64,000 nucleotides of DNA, from contig VJWN01000001.1 in NCBI GenBank assembly GCA_007644065.1, positions 1,192,340-1,256,339 on the forward strand, given 5' to 3'. Both the position numbers and the translations under genes were made by a program. The notes under the pieces were generated by a model. That model worked only from the letters and a program-made list of their open reading frames with translations, had not been told where the DNA came from and searched no databases. How positions within the stretch are numbered: the stretch's first letter is position 1; the number at the start of each line of letters is the position of its first letter. Shown here one piece after another: positions 20,540 through 31,872 of the stretch. The stretch is from Margaritispora aquatica. Its lineage: Eukaryota > Ascomycota > Leotiomycetes > Helotiales > Discinellaceae.

Positions 20540-23500
20540 ATGGCATCCTCACGAGAGTCTTCACCAGCTGTGAGCGTGTCTGGGACCGCTTCACCCACAC
20601 AATTGACACCCAATTCAAAGGTCAAGGCACTCCTAGCATCTCTCGATAAAGACTCCGACGTTGAAAGTGTTTCTGGATCTCCACGAAGGCGACTGGCAAC
20701 TTCGCTTGCAAAAGACATTTCAAGCAAACCAGCTTCGAATCACGCTTCAAACAAAGATGCAGCACCCAGCAAAGCAGATGTGGATTCGGAGGAGGAAGAG
20801 GAAATTGTGCGACCCAAAGGACGCATGGCTGCAAGAATGCAAGCAATCGGATCCAGCTCAGAAGGGAGCGGTGCCTCCCACGACGAGAACCCTCGACAGA
20901 GAGTGAGGAGGATGCTCAAGTCGAAGAGCAAATCACCACGCCCGGCTTTGGATACACAAGACGGTGCGAGCGATGGAAGCGATATTCCAGTCGTATCACG
21001 AAAACGAAAGATAAGAGTGCCACGCCAGGACACTCCACTATTCAGTCCTGAAAAGACTCCAGCTTCACCAGGCTTGTTTGTCTCTCCATCAACTCGCAGA
21101 TCTGCTCCACCAGCAAGTGATGACTCTGACAGTAATGACTTGCCAAAAGTGAAGGACCTAGCTTCCACATCCAGGTTCCAGGCTTTAGTGAAGGCGAAAA
21201 GGGAGGAACGGGAGGCCAAGGAGGCCATTGCTGCCAAAGAAAAGGCTGCGAATGCAGAATTGAGGAGGCAGCAAAGGGAGTTGATGGCGGAGGAGGGTGT
21301 TCTTGATGACGATGATGAAGAAGTTGAGCGCCGGCTTACACAGCGTGCACCCACCAGGAAAGCAAGCAAGAGAGCACTGGAGGATATGCACAGAGAGACG
21401 CAACGTCTCAGTCGGAACCAGCAATTGGCACATAATGCTACTACGAAGAAGAAATTCCCGCGATCTGGACTGTTTGCCATCTTCAACTATAATACAGAAA
21501 AGGGACAAACAGAACCCGAGAATCCAGCCAGCTCTAGTCCAGCTCGTGCAGCTTCTGAAACGATACCCGAAGATACACCACCAAGCTCTCCTCCTACCGA
21601 TGGGGAACAGGGAGAGAAAAATGTACCTACCGAACCGACTGTATCAGTCGACCCCAAGGAAGAATTGCCAAGTTTTGAAGAATCGAGTCGAATATCATCA
21701 TCCCCTCCTCGGAAGCTTGAGAAAGGCAAGGGAAGGGCAACGAAAGAAGTTATATCTGAGGCTGTAACTAAGAAGGCGGCACTCCCACAGCGATCAATTC
21801 GAGTTCGACCTCCAAAATCTGCTGATGAGATGAACTTCAAAATGGAAGACTCAGACAGTGACTTGGAGATTGTTCCTACGAAGAAGTCGGCCTTGAAAAA
21901 GAAATTGGATTTAATGTTCGATCGTGTACCAGCAAAGCAAGGACGCGAGTCGCAGTCTATGCATGCGCTACGAACACTGGCACATCTCACTTCGCCAGGC
22001 AAGCAAAGCTTTGGTCGTAACAAAAAGCCTTCAATAACCACCTCGGAGCTGCAAGTTAATTTACAACAAAAGGCAAGACAGCAAGCTACGAAAGAAAGAG
22101 AAGAGAGACTTCAAGCTCTTAGGGAAAAAGGCGTAATCATCCAAACAAGTGAAGAGCGGGAAAAGGAGGCGGCAGAAGTGGATGACTTGCTTTCAAGAGC
22201 CCGTCAAGAGGGAGAAGAAATCATGAAGAGGGAGAAGGCTGCTGCCAAGAAGGAAAGAAAAGAGTCAGGCGAAGCAGATCCTTTAGGGGAAAGTAGTGAC
22301 GACGAAGATTGGGCGGAGACCAAACCGGATGCGGAGGAGGAAGAGGTAGCATCTGGATCGGATTCAGAAAACGATGGTGATCGATCTGAGAACGATGCCA
22401 GTGGCGAGAGTGAAGAAGAGGAGGAAGAGGAGGAGGGGGGAGATACAATGGATGTGGATGAAGATGAGAAATCCGTATCCAATCCAATGTTTGACGAGGA
22501 GGCAGGGGAAAGCGATGAGGAGGAGGAGGAGGAGGGACCGGAACTCCCTTTGGATACGGCAGAAGCCGAGATCGATGCTCTGGAGGACGATGACGAGGTG
22601 ATGTTGCCGACTACAAAACACCGAAAATCCAGAAAATCCAACGTGATTTCGGATGATGAAGATGACGAGGATGAGGTTGATGTTCATCAAACTCCAAGAG
22701 TACCACAAAACATCTCACCAGCACTTGACGTTAAATCGCCCATTGCACCAAACTCGGTCTTACGCTCGGCGTCTAAGACGTTTATCCCTGGGCTGCCTGT
22801 GGTAGGTGTAGCAGGACTTGGCTTGACACAGATTTTTGCGGGCACAATGGATGAAAGTCAATCGGATGTCTTTGATGAAGGATTTCCAACTAGCCCAGCA
22901 CCAACATTCCAGCAGGAGAATGTCAGAAATGATTCGATGGCTTTCCTCAAGCGTTTAGCTCCCCCTGAGCTCCCACCATTTGTTGCAACATTGGAAGAAG
23001 ATACTCAAGAATCTGAAATGCCGATAGAATCCCAGATCCCCGAATCGCAAGTTGCAGCGACTATGACACAAGGTATCAATTTCGATTTCGAACAATCTCA
23101 ATTCCATGGATTTGATAGTCTGGTTGAAAGCACTCAGATATCCCAATTCCCAGATCTTACTCAAGATGTTGGATTTCAGCATATGACTCCAATCAAAGGG
23201 CGGTTCGTTGATATACCTACCTCAACTGTGGATACAATGGTCCTTGAACCAACGCTAGTGCCCGAGACTGTAGCAGAAACGCCTGTTGTCAAGAAGAAGG
23301 GAAAATTGCGTCGACGGGCCCCGATTGTCAACTTCTCCGACGACGAGGATATTGAAACTTCGAAAATGGATATAGACGAGGAAGACCTAGACATTTCAAC
23401 CAATGTTTTTGATGTCATGAGAAAAGCAACCAAAAAGAAGGTCGTTGTGGAAGGATTCGATAAGAAGAAGAGTGATGCGAAACAAATGGTTCATGAACAG

Positions 23501-24719
23501 GCCGAGGAATCTGAGGATGAATACGCAGGGCTGGGCGGTGCTAGTGATGATGAGAGTGGTGGAGAAGCAGATGCCTTCGTCAAAGAAATGATTGATGATG
23601 AAGCTGGGAAAGATGCCGACGAGAGGGAGTTGGCGGCCTTCTTTGCGTACGTACTCCGATTGGAACTCTTGCAGCATCTACTAATATCATTTTAGAGATC
23701 GAGAACGAGCAAATGACGAGAAGCAAGTAGAAAAGCTTTACAACGACATCACCAAGGGTATGCTTCGCCGTAAAAGAGGAGCTGACTACGATCTCTCGGA
23801 CTCGGATGATGGAGGTGAAGCACGCCAGCGCAGGAAGAGGAAGGAGTTCGCAAAGATGCGAAAAGCCTTGCTGGCTGATGAACGCATCGGAAAAATCGCT
23901 GAAAATCCCAAAAAGCTTGCTTTCCTGCGTGCGATAGAGGATCGCAATAGCGAAGACGAAATGGACTTTTTGGAAGAGGACCCAGATGAAGAGACAAACG
24001 ATTCTCAGTCCCAACAAGGAGGTCAAGAAGTGGTTCCAAATAGTCAACCCACGGAAATGGGTCCACCAAAGAGGAAATCCCCTGAAGATGCATCTAGTGC
24101 AGAAGCTAGAGCCCCGCCTCATCTTAGGAGAACTAATATGGGAAAGAAACCTTCGAATTTGGCTGATATCCGACAGTCACTGTCGAGTCTCATTGAGGAG
24201 CCTAACGCAGTCACTGCAACAGAGGACTCGGAATCTGAAGATGAGCTTGAAATTGTGGATGAGGATGATCTGAACTCTGCTCCTGCTAAAGCCAAAGAGA
24301 TTCGAGACCCCTTTGCACTGAGAAAAACAAATGTTGCTGTCATTGATCGTATCACGCTAAAACGACAATCATCAAGCTCAGTATCATCTAGTTCACGACT
24401 AGCTTTCTCAGCATCCACCGCTGCGACTGGCTTCAAGGTGCCTGCATTATTGAGGCGCGCCACCACAAACAGTAGCATCACATCAACAACAAGCAATAGC
24501 GGTGCTTCGACTACTGAGTGTATGGCTGGTGGGTCTGGGGGAGAGGGTGTGAAACGGGGGGGAGGAAAGAATAGTGGCGTCAACTACTTTGCTAGAGAAA
24601 GCGAGCGGAGAGCTGCTGTTGTGAAAACTGAGAAGCGGAGGGAGAAGAAGTTGGTCAAAGGTGCTCAGATTCGGCGAGACGTCGTTGGCGGAATGCTTGG
24701 TGGAGGAAAGTTTGAGTAG
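20540..24719 (+). CDS. mrc1: Mrc1/claspin-like DNA replication checkpoint mediator
   Basis: Exons 20540-23646 and 23696-24719 join in phase over a 49-nt intron (GTACGT...TTTTAG), giving 1376 residues. The protein is highly acidic, with long E/D tracts near residues 590-720 and many SQ/TQ sites, which are ATM/ATR-type kinase targets (for example the TQ/SQ-rich stretch around residues 830-890). The conserved Mrc1-like domain is at about residues 990-1130, with DERELAAFFADRERANDEK, LYNDITKGMLRRKRG and the basic KRKEFAKMRKALLADERIGK. The end is ANYF-type: NYFARESERRAAV and VVGGMLGGGKFE. In this family the protein travels with the replisome (Tof1-Csm3, Pol epsilon) and relays fork stalling to Rad53/Cds1 kinase. 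Start chosen at the ATG before ASSRESSP; the frame extends 17 codons further up without a good start. Confidence 0.9.
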
Positions 24720-25569
24720 TGTATGTATGCTTGGGTTTGGAGTTTGGAGATTTAGCATTGTCGGTGTTCAGGGCATTCACATTGGATAGGAAGCATGGCG
24801 TACAAGATTCTGATGAATATAATGATAATCCATCAAAAAACAAAGATACAGTTAAAACTCACACTTTCTCCGCGACGTCGGCCCACTCCACCATACCCCA
24901 CGATTCTCCCACGTCTATTTGTCTCCGGTGCTGGGCAAAACATCTGATGTCCGCAACTTCGACAATCTGTACCCCTGGAAATAAAAACCGTCATCGTGCA
25001 GCACTTTCAGGGGGTTGCGGCCTGTCAAAGTTAAGCGAGAACCAGCTTTTGAGTATCAAAAACGTTCGATTGGACTTCAGGTTTTGTCCAGCCCTGTAGA
25101 GAGCGCAATTCTGCATTATCACAATGGCTGTCAACGTGTTGGATAATACAGTTCAATACAGCAAGTGCTGCTATTCACACATACAGGCTGAAGTGACAAG
25201 GTGTCGAGCAGGTTATGGTAGGTGTGAGTGTGGTGTGCTAACTGGACTTGAACAATGGAGGGCTGGAGCTGGGGGCTGGTCTGGCCTACAAAGTGTGGCG
25301 ATGTCTGCTCTATCCCTTAAGAATGTCTTTCATTGTTCATTGTGCTAGTTTTGTGCATTGCTTAGATTTAATAAAGCATTGTCGTTTAATTATTGTTGAT
25401 TGAAAGCGCATTGTACACTACTGTCCCGCTTATATCAAGAGGTCAATTAGCTCTATTTACGACTGCGCAGAATATAAAGAACATCATAAACCTAAGCATT
25501 TGAGACTCGAAACGCGAAAGGAGAGGGTCCAGAAATACTTTACGCAGATATTCAGAAAACGAAGTCAAC
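24720..25569. other. Intergenic region
   Basis: No gene seen. A conspicuous GGGGGTTGCGG tract lies near 25011-25021. Both flanking genes are on the plus strand, so this includes the 3' flank of Mrc1 and the promoter of the four-TM protein. Confidence 0.4.
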
Positions 25570-26442
25570 ATGGGACGCTCCAACACTCTTCCCCTCGATC
25601 CCCAAGATGGAAAATCAAAACCACTCGCCCGCAGTGCGACGACACTACAAACACCGCGAAAACACAAAATCCTCCCTCATATCCCGTTCGTGAACCACGC
25701 CGAACCCACGACACAATCGCATCCACAGTCCTATCGTCCCAACACCCACAACAACCACAACAGCAACAACCATAACGCAGTCCCACTCAATCGCCAAAAC
25801 AGCGTCCAAACACGCTACATGACGATGCTCCTCGCGCTCGACACCATCCCCCGTCTCCACAACATCCTCATCTCCTTCTTCACCTGGCTCCTGCTCGCCG
25901 GCTTCATCATCTTCCCAGGAACATTCACCTCGCTCTCCTCGACCCTCGCGGACGACCCGGACCTCAACTCCTCGGAAACCATCTCCACGATCCTGCACTC
26001 CGTCAAGAACATCCAGCTCCTGATCATCGGCGCAGTCCTCTCGGGCATCGGCGCGGGCGGCATGCTTTGGCTGTGGTGGCGCTGGCAATCCAACTACGTG
26101 TGGCTACTGAACCGGATCTTCTTGCCTGGGTGTTTGAACAGCTTGGCTGGACTGATAGGAACTCTCATCAATGTTTATAGTCAGCAGGGTGGCGCATGGA
26201 GTATTACCGCGAGGGTCACGGCGTGTGTGACGGGTGGCATTATGGTGGTTTGTGGGGCGCTGTTTGGGGTGTATAATTTCTGGGTGCTGGAGCGGGTCAA
26301 GAGGACCCATGGGAGGGAGTGGGGTGGCAATGCGAATGGGCGAGAGCAGAGGCTGGAGAGCGTGGATGAGGACGAGGGGCTGGCGGAGAAGATTGCGAGG
26401 AAGGCGCAGGAACCGGCGTTGGAGCCGGGGAGTGTGGTTTGA
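25570..26442 (+). CDS. Fungal four-TM membrane protein, unknown function
   Basis: Single-exon frame of 290 residues. A polar N-terminus of about 80 residues (N/H-rich: HNNHNSNNHN) precedes TRYMTMLLALDTIPRLHNI, a stretch that seems typical of a conserved fungal membrane family. Hydrophobic segments are near residues 100-118 (FFTWLLLAGFIIFPGTF), 146-168 (LIIGAVLSGIGAGGMLWLWW), 178-200 (NRIFLPGCLNSLAGLIGTL) and 218-240 (CVTGGIMVVCGALFGVYNFW). The C-terminus is charged. The family appears widespread in filamentous ascomycetes but I know no assigned function. Codon third positions are notably C-rich in the middle of the gene, unlike its AT-rich flanks, which suggests selection on the coding sequence. 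Confidence 0.75.
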   Translation: MGRSNTLPLDPQDGKSKPLARSATTLQTPRKHKILPHIPFVNHAEPTTQSHPQSYRPNTHNNHNSNNHNAVPLNRQNSVQTRYMTMLLALDTIPRLHNILISFFTWLLLAGFIIFPGTFTSLSSTLADDPDLNSSETISTILHSVKNIQLLIIGAVLSGIGAGGMLWLWWRWQSNYVWLLNRIFLPGCLNSLAGLIGTLINVYSQQGGAWSITARVTACVTGGIMVVCGALFGVYNFWVLERVKRTHGREWGGNANGREQRLESVDEDEGLAEKIARKAQEPALEPGSVV

Positions 26443-26939
26443 GTTCTTAGAGGATGGGCATGTATTGGCGTTTAGAAAGAAGGCAGACTTGATAATGGAC
26501 GAAAATAATGATACAAAGTCTTATATTCATCGCATAGCTCTAAGAGCTGCTCAGAGGTGAAGCAATGATAACGGAGCGCATTATCCAGCCCATAGATGTG
26601 TTGAACAGAAATTCAGATAAAACCAAAATTCGAGGAGACTCTGCACTGCCATGATTGTGCTGTGATGATATAGATAAGTTCAGACTGATTTATGGAACAT
26701 GAAACGCGCAGCTGCCCAAAGAACACGAGACCGGTGAGCAACGAGGTGATAGGAAGGAAAGTAGAGCACAAGCTGAGTGACAGAAGTTCGTAAGATTGAC
26801 GGCAAGTGTTTACTCTTTTGGATCGACATTGTGCTTCTCGTTTCCAAGTTGGTATAACATTACAATTGTATCCCAGGAGATTCTCAACTAATAATATTGT
26901 AGCAATATACAGCAATTATTACAATAGGCTCGTCATCTT
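26443..26939. other. Convergent intergenic region
   Basis: 3' flanks of the four-TM gene (plus) and Prp24 (minus). No gene seen. Confidence 0.5.
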
Positions 26940-29900
26940 CTAGTTGCTAGCGCTAGCATACATAGCCTTGAAATCGGCATTACTCTTCTTGGCCTTCTTT
27001 CCATCCTCCTCGGCAACAGTATCAGCACTTGAACTATCTGCCTTAGGCCCTGATGCACCACCACTGGTAACAGAGAATCCTAACCCTCTCTTCTGACCCA
27101 GTCCTCCCCGTCCACCCCTAACACTAGGAGCCGGTCTTCTAATGGGAGCACCTGCTTGCATGAAGGCGGGTGCGGCCTTCTTTCCCACTTGGATCCTATC
27201 TGTCCGAATTTCATCCTTTTCGCCCAACAGATCCTTCATTCCACCCGTGCGTAACTTCCTGCCAGATGCAATCTCATGATTTTCAAGAGCTAAGGCAGCG
27301 CGACCTGCTGCTGCGGCATCAGCATACTCAATAATGGCTCCTTGATGGTCTGGTCGGAGCGTGAGCTTGATAATCTCTCCATGCTTTTCTGCTAAGGCTC
27401 TGACTCGGTCAGCATTGATAGTATCTGGAATATTCATAATAGTCATGGTTCTGTTGGTGATTTCGGTCCTAGATGGAGCATGTTGAGTATGTGCATTTGT
27501 CTGGATCTCTGGAATTGGAGATGCAGACATGACAGAATCACCATCTGGACCAGGAGAAGCAGAAGAAGCCTTGCCCATGATAGTGGCGGTAGGCTTGAAA
27601 TTCTTTCCTGTTGAGAGCTCGACCGCAAGAACCTTGGATTTGAGCTTCGTTTTGTCCATATCAAGCGCCACCTTGGCCTCCTCCTTGGTTGAGAATACCA
27701 CAAAACAGGACCCTTTGCTCTGCCCACCCATCGTGCGCAGGATTCTGACACTTTCCACAGACCCATATTTTGAGAAAACGGCTTTAACGTCGTCCTCCGT
27801 TAAGCTCGCATCTAGGCTTGTCACGTGCAATTCGCGTCCTTCTGCCATCGCCCCTTCCCTCGTCTTCTTGTTCGAAGGATCAGAGTATTTAGCGACAAGC
27901 TTGTAGATGCCTCCTAAGGAGCGACCATCGAGTTGAGTGGCCGCAGCGGCCGCTTCGGGTGTCTGGAACGATACATAACAGAAGCGACGATGTGTGTTGT
28001 GCTTTAAGCTCGGCCAGCGAATATTAAAGATCTCCCCACAATCCTTGAAAATATCCCGAAGAGAAGAATCATCAGTCGTAGGAGGAAAATTGGTCACAAA
28101 AAGAGTCAGTCCAGTACCTGGTTTTACACTTATGAGCTTGTCAACGAAGTATCTGCCGTCCCGTAGTAGAGCTGATTGTGCCTCCTCAGGGGTTTGAAAT
28201 TCAATTAATGCCATCACACCATCTGCACCAGGCTTTGCAGTGATATTGTTGATGTGTCCAAACTCTTTAAAATATTGACGAACCTTCGTCTGTGTCACTC
28301 CGGCAGGCAATCCGCTGATCAGAACACTTGTGTTCTCACGGTCTCGTTTTGCATGTTGTTCTTGTAAATTGATGCCGTGATCTGTTTTCTGAACCTTGGA
28401 CCTATGATCTGGTTCCGCGTCTACATCTCCTACTTCAATGTCCCTCTTTCTTTTTGTCGCACTTGATAGTATGTCGTCCGAGTTCTGAGGTTCAGATTCG
28501 ATGGCTGGCGCCTCTGGTGGTTGTTGAGCAGCATATGCTGCAGCCGCTTCATGGGCCTCCCGCTGTCGTCGTTTGGCGACATTTTTTGATGTAGTATGCA
28601 CTGTACTGATTGCCTTCAACAAGGCTCCGACTTCTTCGTAGTTCTCGCAATGCCGAATGTAAATCTCCATCATCTTCTCTGGCCAGTCAAGATTGCGCTG
28701 GCCAACGGCCTGCAACAGAACCGCTGTAGCAAGAGTTGGAGGTAGTGTGGGGTCTCGAACAGTCATTTCCCATAGGTAGTACTGCTGCCAGAACTCGTAG
28801 CTACTGGAGTGTGTTTTAACCAAGTCCTTCCATTTCTTGCGGCCCTCATCGAGAGTTCCCCTGTGAGTGACGTATTGAATGAAAATCCTCTCGACCCGGA
28901 AAGACGGATCACCTTTCCAATCCTTAGCTCCATATCGTCGCTTGCCCCATTGTTGGACATCTTCTATAGCCGTGGGCAATCCCATATCAGCAATATCGAA
29001 GTGCTCATCAGTAGCCCCGGGTGTCATTGCCATTCGCTTGAGATAACCGCTCCAGGCTATGTATACGTCGATAACACCGTCCATCCCATCCCGGTCAAGC
29101 TCTCGAGTGTTCGTTGCGGCATGTTTGATCTGCTCCATCACCTCGAATGGCTGAGATTCATATTCGGCGCGTAATAAATATCGCGCCCATATATTTCCTG
29201 ACCAAGGACAATGTCCTGTAGCTCTTTGAATCACTGGTAGGACTGTGGGTAATTGGACGGGTAACAGTGTGTGAGGGATATTTGTCGAAGCATTCCAAAG
29301 AAAAACCAAGTAGTCCTCCCAAGTCGAAGGATCGATGGAGAGTGGTGTAGAGCACAATGCGCGTTCGTAAAGTGCAACGCACAATATCAGAGGACTGCCC
29401 GGAACACCCTTCTTAGTCTTCTTCACTGTCTGTGCAACCTCCCACTCCAAGTATTCCTTCATTACGACGCTCAAAGTCCCTTCCTCATCAGATGAGATAG
29501 CTTTTTTCAAATTCAATTCCTGCATCTCGCGCACATCGTATAGTTCTCTTGCAACTTGGCCCAAAGCCCTTGTCTTGACCATGGCATCCTCATAAATGGC
29601 AGGTGATTCGTACTTGGTAACAAAATTCGAGAACATCTGAAATGTGTCATCCCAGGTCGCATGAGGAACCTGCAATCGTTCTGAGAATAGATTTTGCACA
29701 CCTTCTTTGCGATCTGAAAAGCTTGATAGCAGCTCCAACTCGATTGAGATCCATCGATTCCAAAGATCGTGGCTGTCGTTAATGCGGAATTTGGTGGCCT
29801 GGTACCCCTCCTGCCATGCATCTAGAGCCGTTTCCAGAGAAAATATTTCTTGCCCCATCAATTGCTCATCTTCTGACCAGCCTGCATCGCTATTTTGACA

Positions 29901-30083
29901 GTCCGTATAAAGCGACCAAATCCATTCGCAGTTTGCAAGCCATAGCTTTAGTGACCAAGGTTCCGCAGTCGTGGCACGTTTGTAAAGCTCCATTACTGCG
30001 ATGCGTTGCTCAATATTTCCAGCGGTCCTACTAGCTTCATCGACCAGATCCAGCCAGCCATTCTCTCCTACAGGTTCCGCCAT
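26940..30083 (-). CDS. prp24: U6 snRNP recycling factor Prp24/SART3 (HAT repeats + four RRMs)
   Basis: One exon, 1047 residues. Residues about 20-520 form tryptophan- and tyrosine-rich helical HAT (half-a-TPR) repeats, e.g. SLKLWLANCEWIW, HDLWNRWISIELE, SSYEFWQQYYLWEM. Four RNA-recognition motifs follow: about 583-655 (SVLISGLPAG), 658-738 (LTLFVTNFPP with RRFCYVSFQT), 749-825 (ELHVTSLDAS with GSCFVVFSTK) and 878-950 (MTIMNIPDTI). The C-terminus ends SNADFKAMYASASN, matching the Lsm-interaction motif of Prp24. The family anneals U4 and U6 snRNAs to regenerate the di-snRNP after each round of splicing, acting in the nucleus. The HAT-bearing form is the SART3-like architecture; budding yeast Prp24 has lost it. 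Its start lies 225 nt from the divergent uL22m gene, implying a shared promoter. Confidence 0.93.
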   Translation of the reverse strand: MAEPVGENGWLDLVDEASRTAGNIEQRIAVMELYKRATTAEPWSLKLWLANCEWIWSLYTDCQNSDAGWSEDEQLMGQEIFSLETALDAWQEGYQATKFRINDSHDLWNRWISIELELLSSFSDRKEGVQNLFSERLQVPHATWDDTFQMFSNFVTKYESPAIYEDAMVKTRALGQVARELYDVREMQELNLKKAISSDEEGTLSVVMKEYLEWEVAQTVKKTKKGVPGSPLILCVALYERALCSTPLSIDPSTWEDYLVFLWNASTNIPHTLLPVQLPTVLPVIQRATGHCPWSGNIWARYLLRAEYESQPFEVMEQIKHAATNTRELDRDGMDGVIDVYIAWSGYLKRMAMTPGATDEHFDIADMGLPTAIEDVQQWGKRRYGAKDWKGDPSFRVERIFIQYVTHRGTLDEGRKKWKDLVKTHSSSYEFWQQYYLWEMTVRDPTLPPTLATAVLLQAVGQRNLDWPEKMMEIYIRHCENYEEVGALLKAISTVHTTSKNVAKRRQREAHEAAAAYAAQQPPEAPAIESEPQNSDDILSSATKRKRDIEVGDVDAEPDHRSKVQKTDHGINLQEQHAKRDRENTSVLISGLPAGVTQTKVRQYFKEFGHINNITAKPGADGVMALIEFQTPEEAQSALLRDGRYFVDKLISVKPGTGLTLFVTNFPPTTDDSSLRDIFKDCGEIFNIRWPSLKHNTHRRFCYVSFQTPEAAAAATQLDGRSLGGIYKLVAKYSDPSNKKTREGAMAEGRELHVTSLDASLTEDDVKAVFSKYGSVESVRILRTMGGQSKGSCFVVFSTKEEAKVALDMDKTKLKSKVLAVELSTGKNFKPTATIMGKASSASPGPDGDSVMSASPIPEIQTNAHTQHAPSRTEITNRTMTIMNIPDTINADRVRALAEKHGEIIKLTLRPDHQGAIIEYADAAAAGRAALALENHEIASGRKLRTGGMKDLLGEKDEIRTDRIQVGKKAAPAFMQAGAPIRRPAPSVRGGRGGLGQKRGLGFSVTSGGASGPKADSSSADTVAEEDGKKAKKSNADFKAMYASASN

Positions 30084-30308
30084 GATAAGTCCTGATGTGC
30101 TTCACAGTGACGGACTTTCGAGGAGAATGACGTTCAAGGCAACACGGCTGCACAAGAGCTCGACGGAATTATCACGTATAGTACGCGATTCTGCCCCAAC
30201 TTACCGTCTCCATCGGCACGTGATCTTGGATGCAGGTCGTTCTGTAATTTTGGGAGTAAGGTACGTCCATGCCTACGTGAGAAAGCAACAAGCGTTGCAA
30301 ACATCGCA
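30084..30308. promoter_or_regulatory. Shared divergent promoter, prp24 / mitochondrial uL22
   Basis: Only 225 nt separate the two start codons, which are on opposite strands, so both promoters must overlap here. No TATA box is evident. The segment includes a palindrome-like CACGTGATC at about 30217-30225, a possible bHLH (CACGTG) site; this is an inference. Confidence 0.45.
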
Positions 30309-31363
30309 ATGAGTTTACATTTGCCATCGCGGCAGGTAGTGAAGGCTGGTGTGTAATTACATTACTTTTCTGTGATCTGCCAGCTAATTGGGAATAGCTT
30401 CTGCCTTGTCATCGCGGTCGACAGCAACCTTTCTGGTACCATGCATACATCGACGAACGCTCTTTGGATGGGGAGGCCCTAAGAGTGTTGGCCCTCCTGC
30501 ACCAAAGAATCCTCTCACCGAAGAATTTCTCAGGAAGAAGCCCTCTGGAGCTCCCAAGGTTGAACGTGGTGGGCTTGCATCATCATCCATCTTCGAAGAT
30601 GAGAAAATTGCCGGCTCCAAACCAGAAACGAAACCAGAAGGGGTCGCACAAGCGTCAATCGTACGAAATCCTCATTCAATGGCAGCAGCATTAGATCCAG
30701 ACCCAAAATCGAGGAGACGATGGGATCGGAAAATGGTTATCAGGGAAATTCAAAAGAGAGGGCGATTGTCGAAAGCACAACTGTTAAAACGGCAAGAGCG
30801 AGTACTCCTGTCGAAGAGTCATGATTTCAAAACCTCGGTCAAGAAGCTGGTTCCATTGGCCAAGCAAATCTGCGGCAAGACTGTCGAAGAAGCCATTATC
30901 CAGATGCGCTTTTCCAAGAAGAAGGTTGCGAAGGACGTCAAAGAACACCTGGAAGCCGCAAAGAACGAAGCAATTGTGAGGAGAGGCATGGGTCTCGGGT
31001 TGGGCAAGGAAGGGTTCCAGAGAGTGCAGATCATGACGAAGAAGGGCAAACGTGTCACTGTCGAGGATCCTACAACTCTCTACGTAGACCAAGCATGGTG
31101 CGGCAAAGGCTTGTTCGACAAAACTCCAGATTACAGGGCCAGAGGACAGGTGTTCATTATGAAGAACCGCACAACTAGTGAGTATAGCGTGGTATTCTTG
31201 GGATTCCCCACTGACCTTAGTAGGCTTGTCTCTTGTTTTGAAGGAAGAGAAAACACGAATTAGATTACACGATGAGCGTGTAACAAAGGAGGCAAATAAG
31301 AAAGTATGGACACAGTTACCAAATCGACCTATCACTGCTCAAAGGCAGTACTACTCGTGGTAG
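30309..31363 (+). CDS. mrpl22: Mitochondrial large-subunit ribosomal protein uL22m
   Basis: Three exons, 30309-30348, 30398-31177 and 31221-31363 (or 31224-31363), giving about 320 residues. The long middle frame has no ATG at its front; a 40-nt first exon starting at the ATG at 30309 joins in phase over a 49-nt intron (GTGTGT...AATAG) and yields MSLHLPSRQVVKAASALSSR, a basic amphipathic mitochondrial presequence. The core (VKKLVPLAKQICGKTVEEAI, RFSKKKVAKDVKEHLEAAKN) is the L22 fold lining the exit tunnel, and the end (LKEEKTRIRLHDERV, LPNRPITAQRQYYSW) is typical of the fungal mitochondrial protein. The last intron ends in CTTAGTAG, a tandem NAGNAG acceptor: both sites keep frame and differ by one residue (TTIGLSLV or TTSLSLV). 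Acts in the mitochondrial matrix ribosome. Confidence 0.85.
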
Positions 31364-31872
31364 ATAGAGGTAGATGATGAGGAGATTAGTGTACATTAGA
31401 ATGTTTGTACCAATATAAGCTCACAAATAAGTGCAGCACTTAGACACATTCTTCTGTTTGAAATCGAAGTTCTACAGTTTAGGTATCTATCTTCATATCA
31501 TCCAGGTTTTCTATAATTCAACAATGAGAGAATAAAGCTTACAGAGCACAGCGATGTAAATGTGGCTGGGCACTCGATCTGAGGTTCGCCAACAAGATGC
31601 CAAGCTCATCAGTATTGATCTCTGAAAGGCTTGTTGTTTTGCCAGTGGTTTGCTTGTCTTGGTTTTCAAAAGCTTACAATTCTAAAACGGCAACAGCTGG
31701 TGTTACAACTGCATCTTCTCACTGGTTTTGCCAAATGTTGTCAAGCATTCAGTAACGAAGGCTTGAGTTACGTTATGTCGTAGCATCCGGCCTCCTCAGC
31801 TCGCTCACCATTCCCAGAAGTTGTCTTATTGAATGCCTGAGGAGTTTAAGATTGATATTCTTTACGTTAATC
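31364..31872. other. Convergent intergenic region
   Basis: 3' flanks of uL22m (plus) and the SDR gene (minus). No gene seen. Confidence 0.5.

Noticed and set aside
22204..22641. Serine-rich minus-strand frame under Mrc1
   Set aside because: It is the reverse complement of the acidic E/D tracts of Mrc1, which yields serine codons by composition.
25000..25060. CAAAGTTAAGCG phrase reminiscent of a 5S rRNA internal sequence, also seen near 4432
   Set aside because: The rest of the 5S sequence and its pairing are absent.
25645..26088. Minus-strand frame with a charged protein
   Set aside because: Mirror of the C-rich four-TM gene; no motifs.
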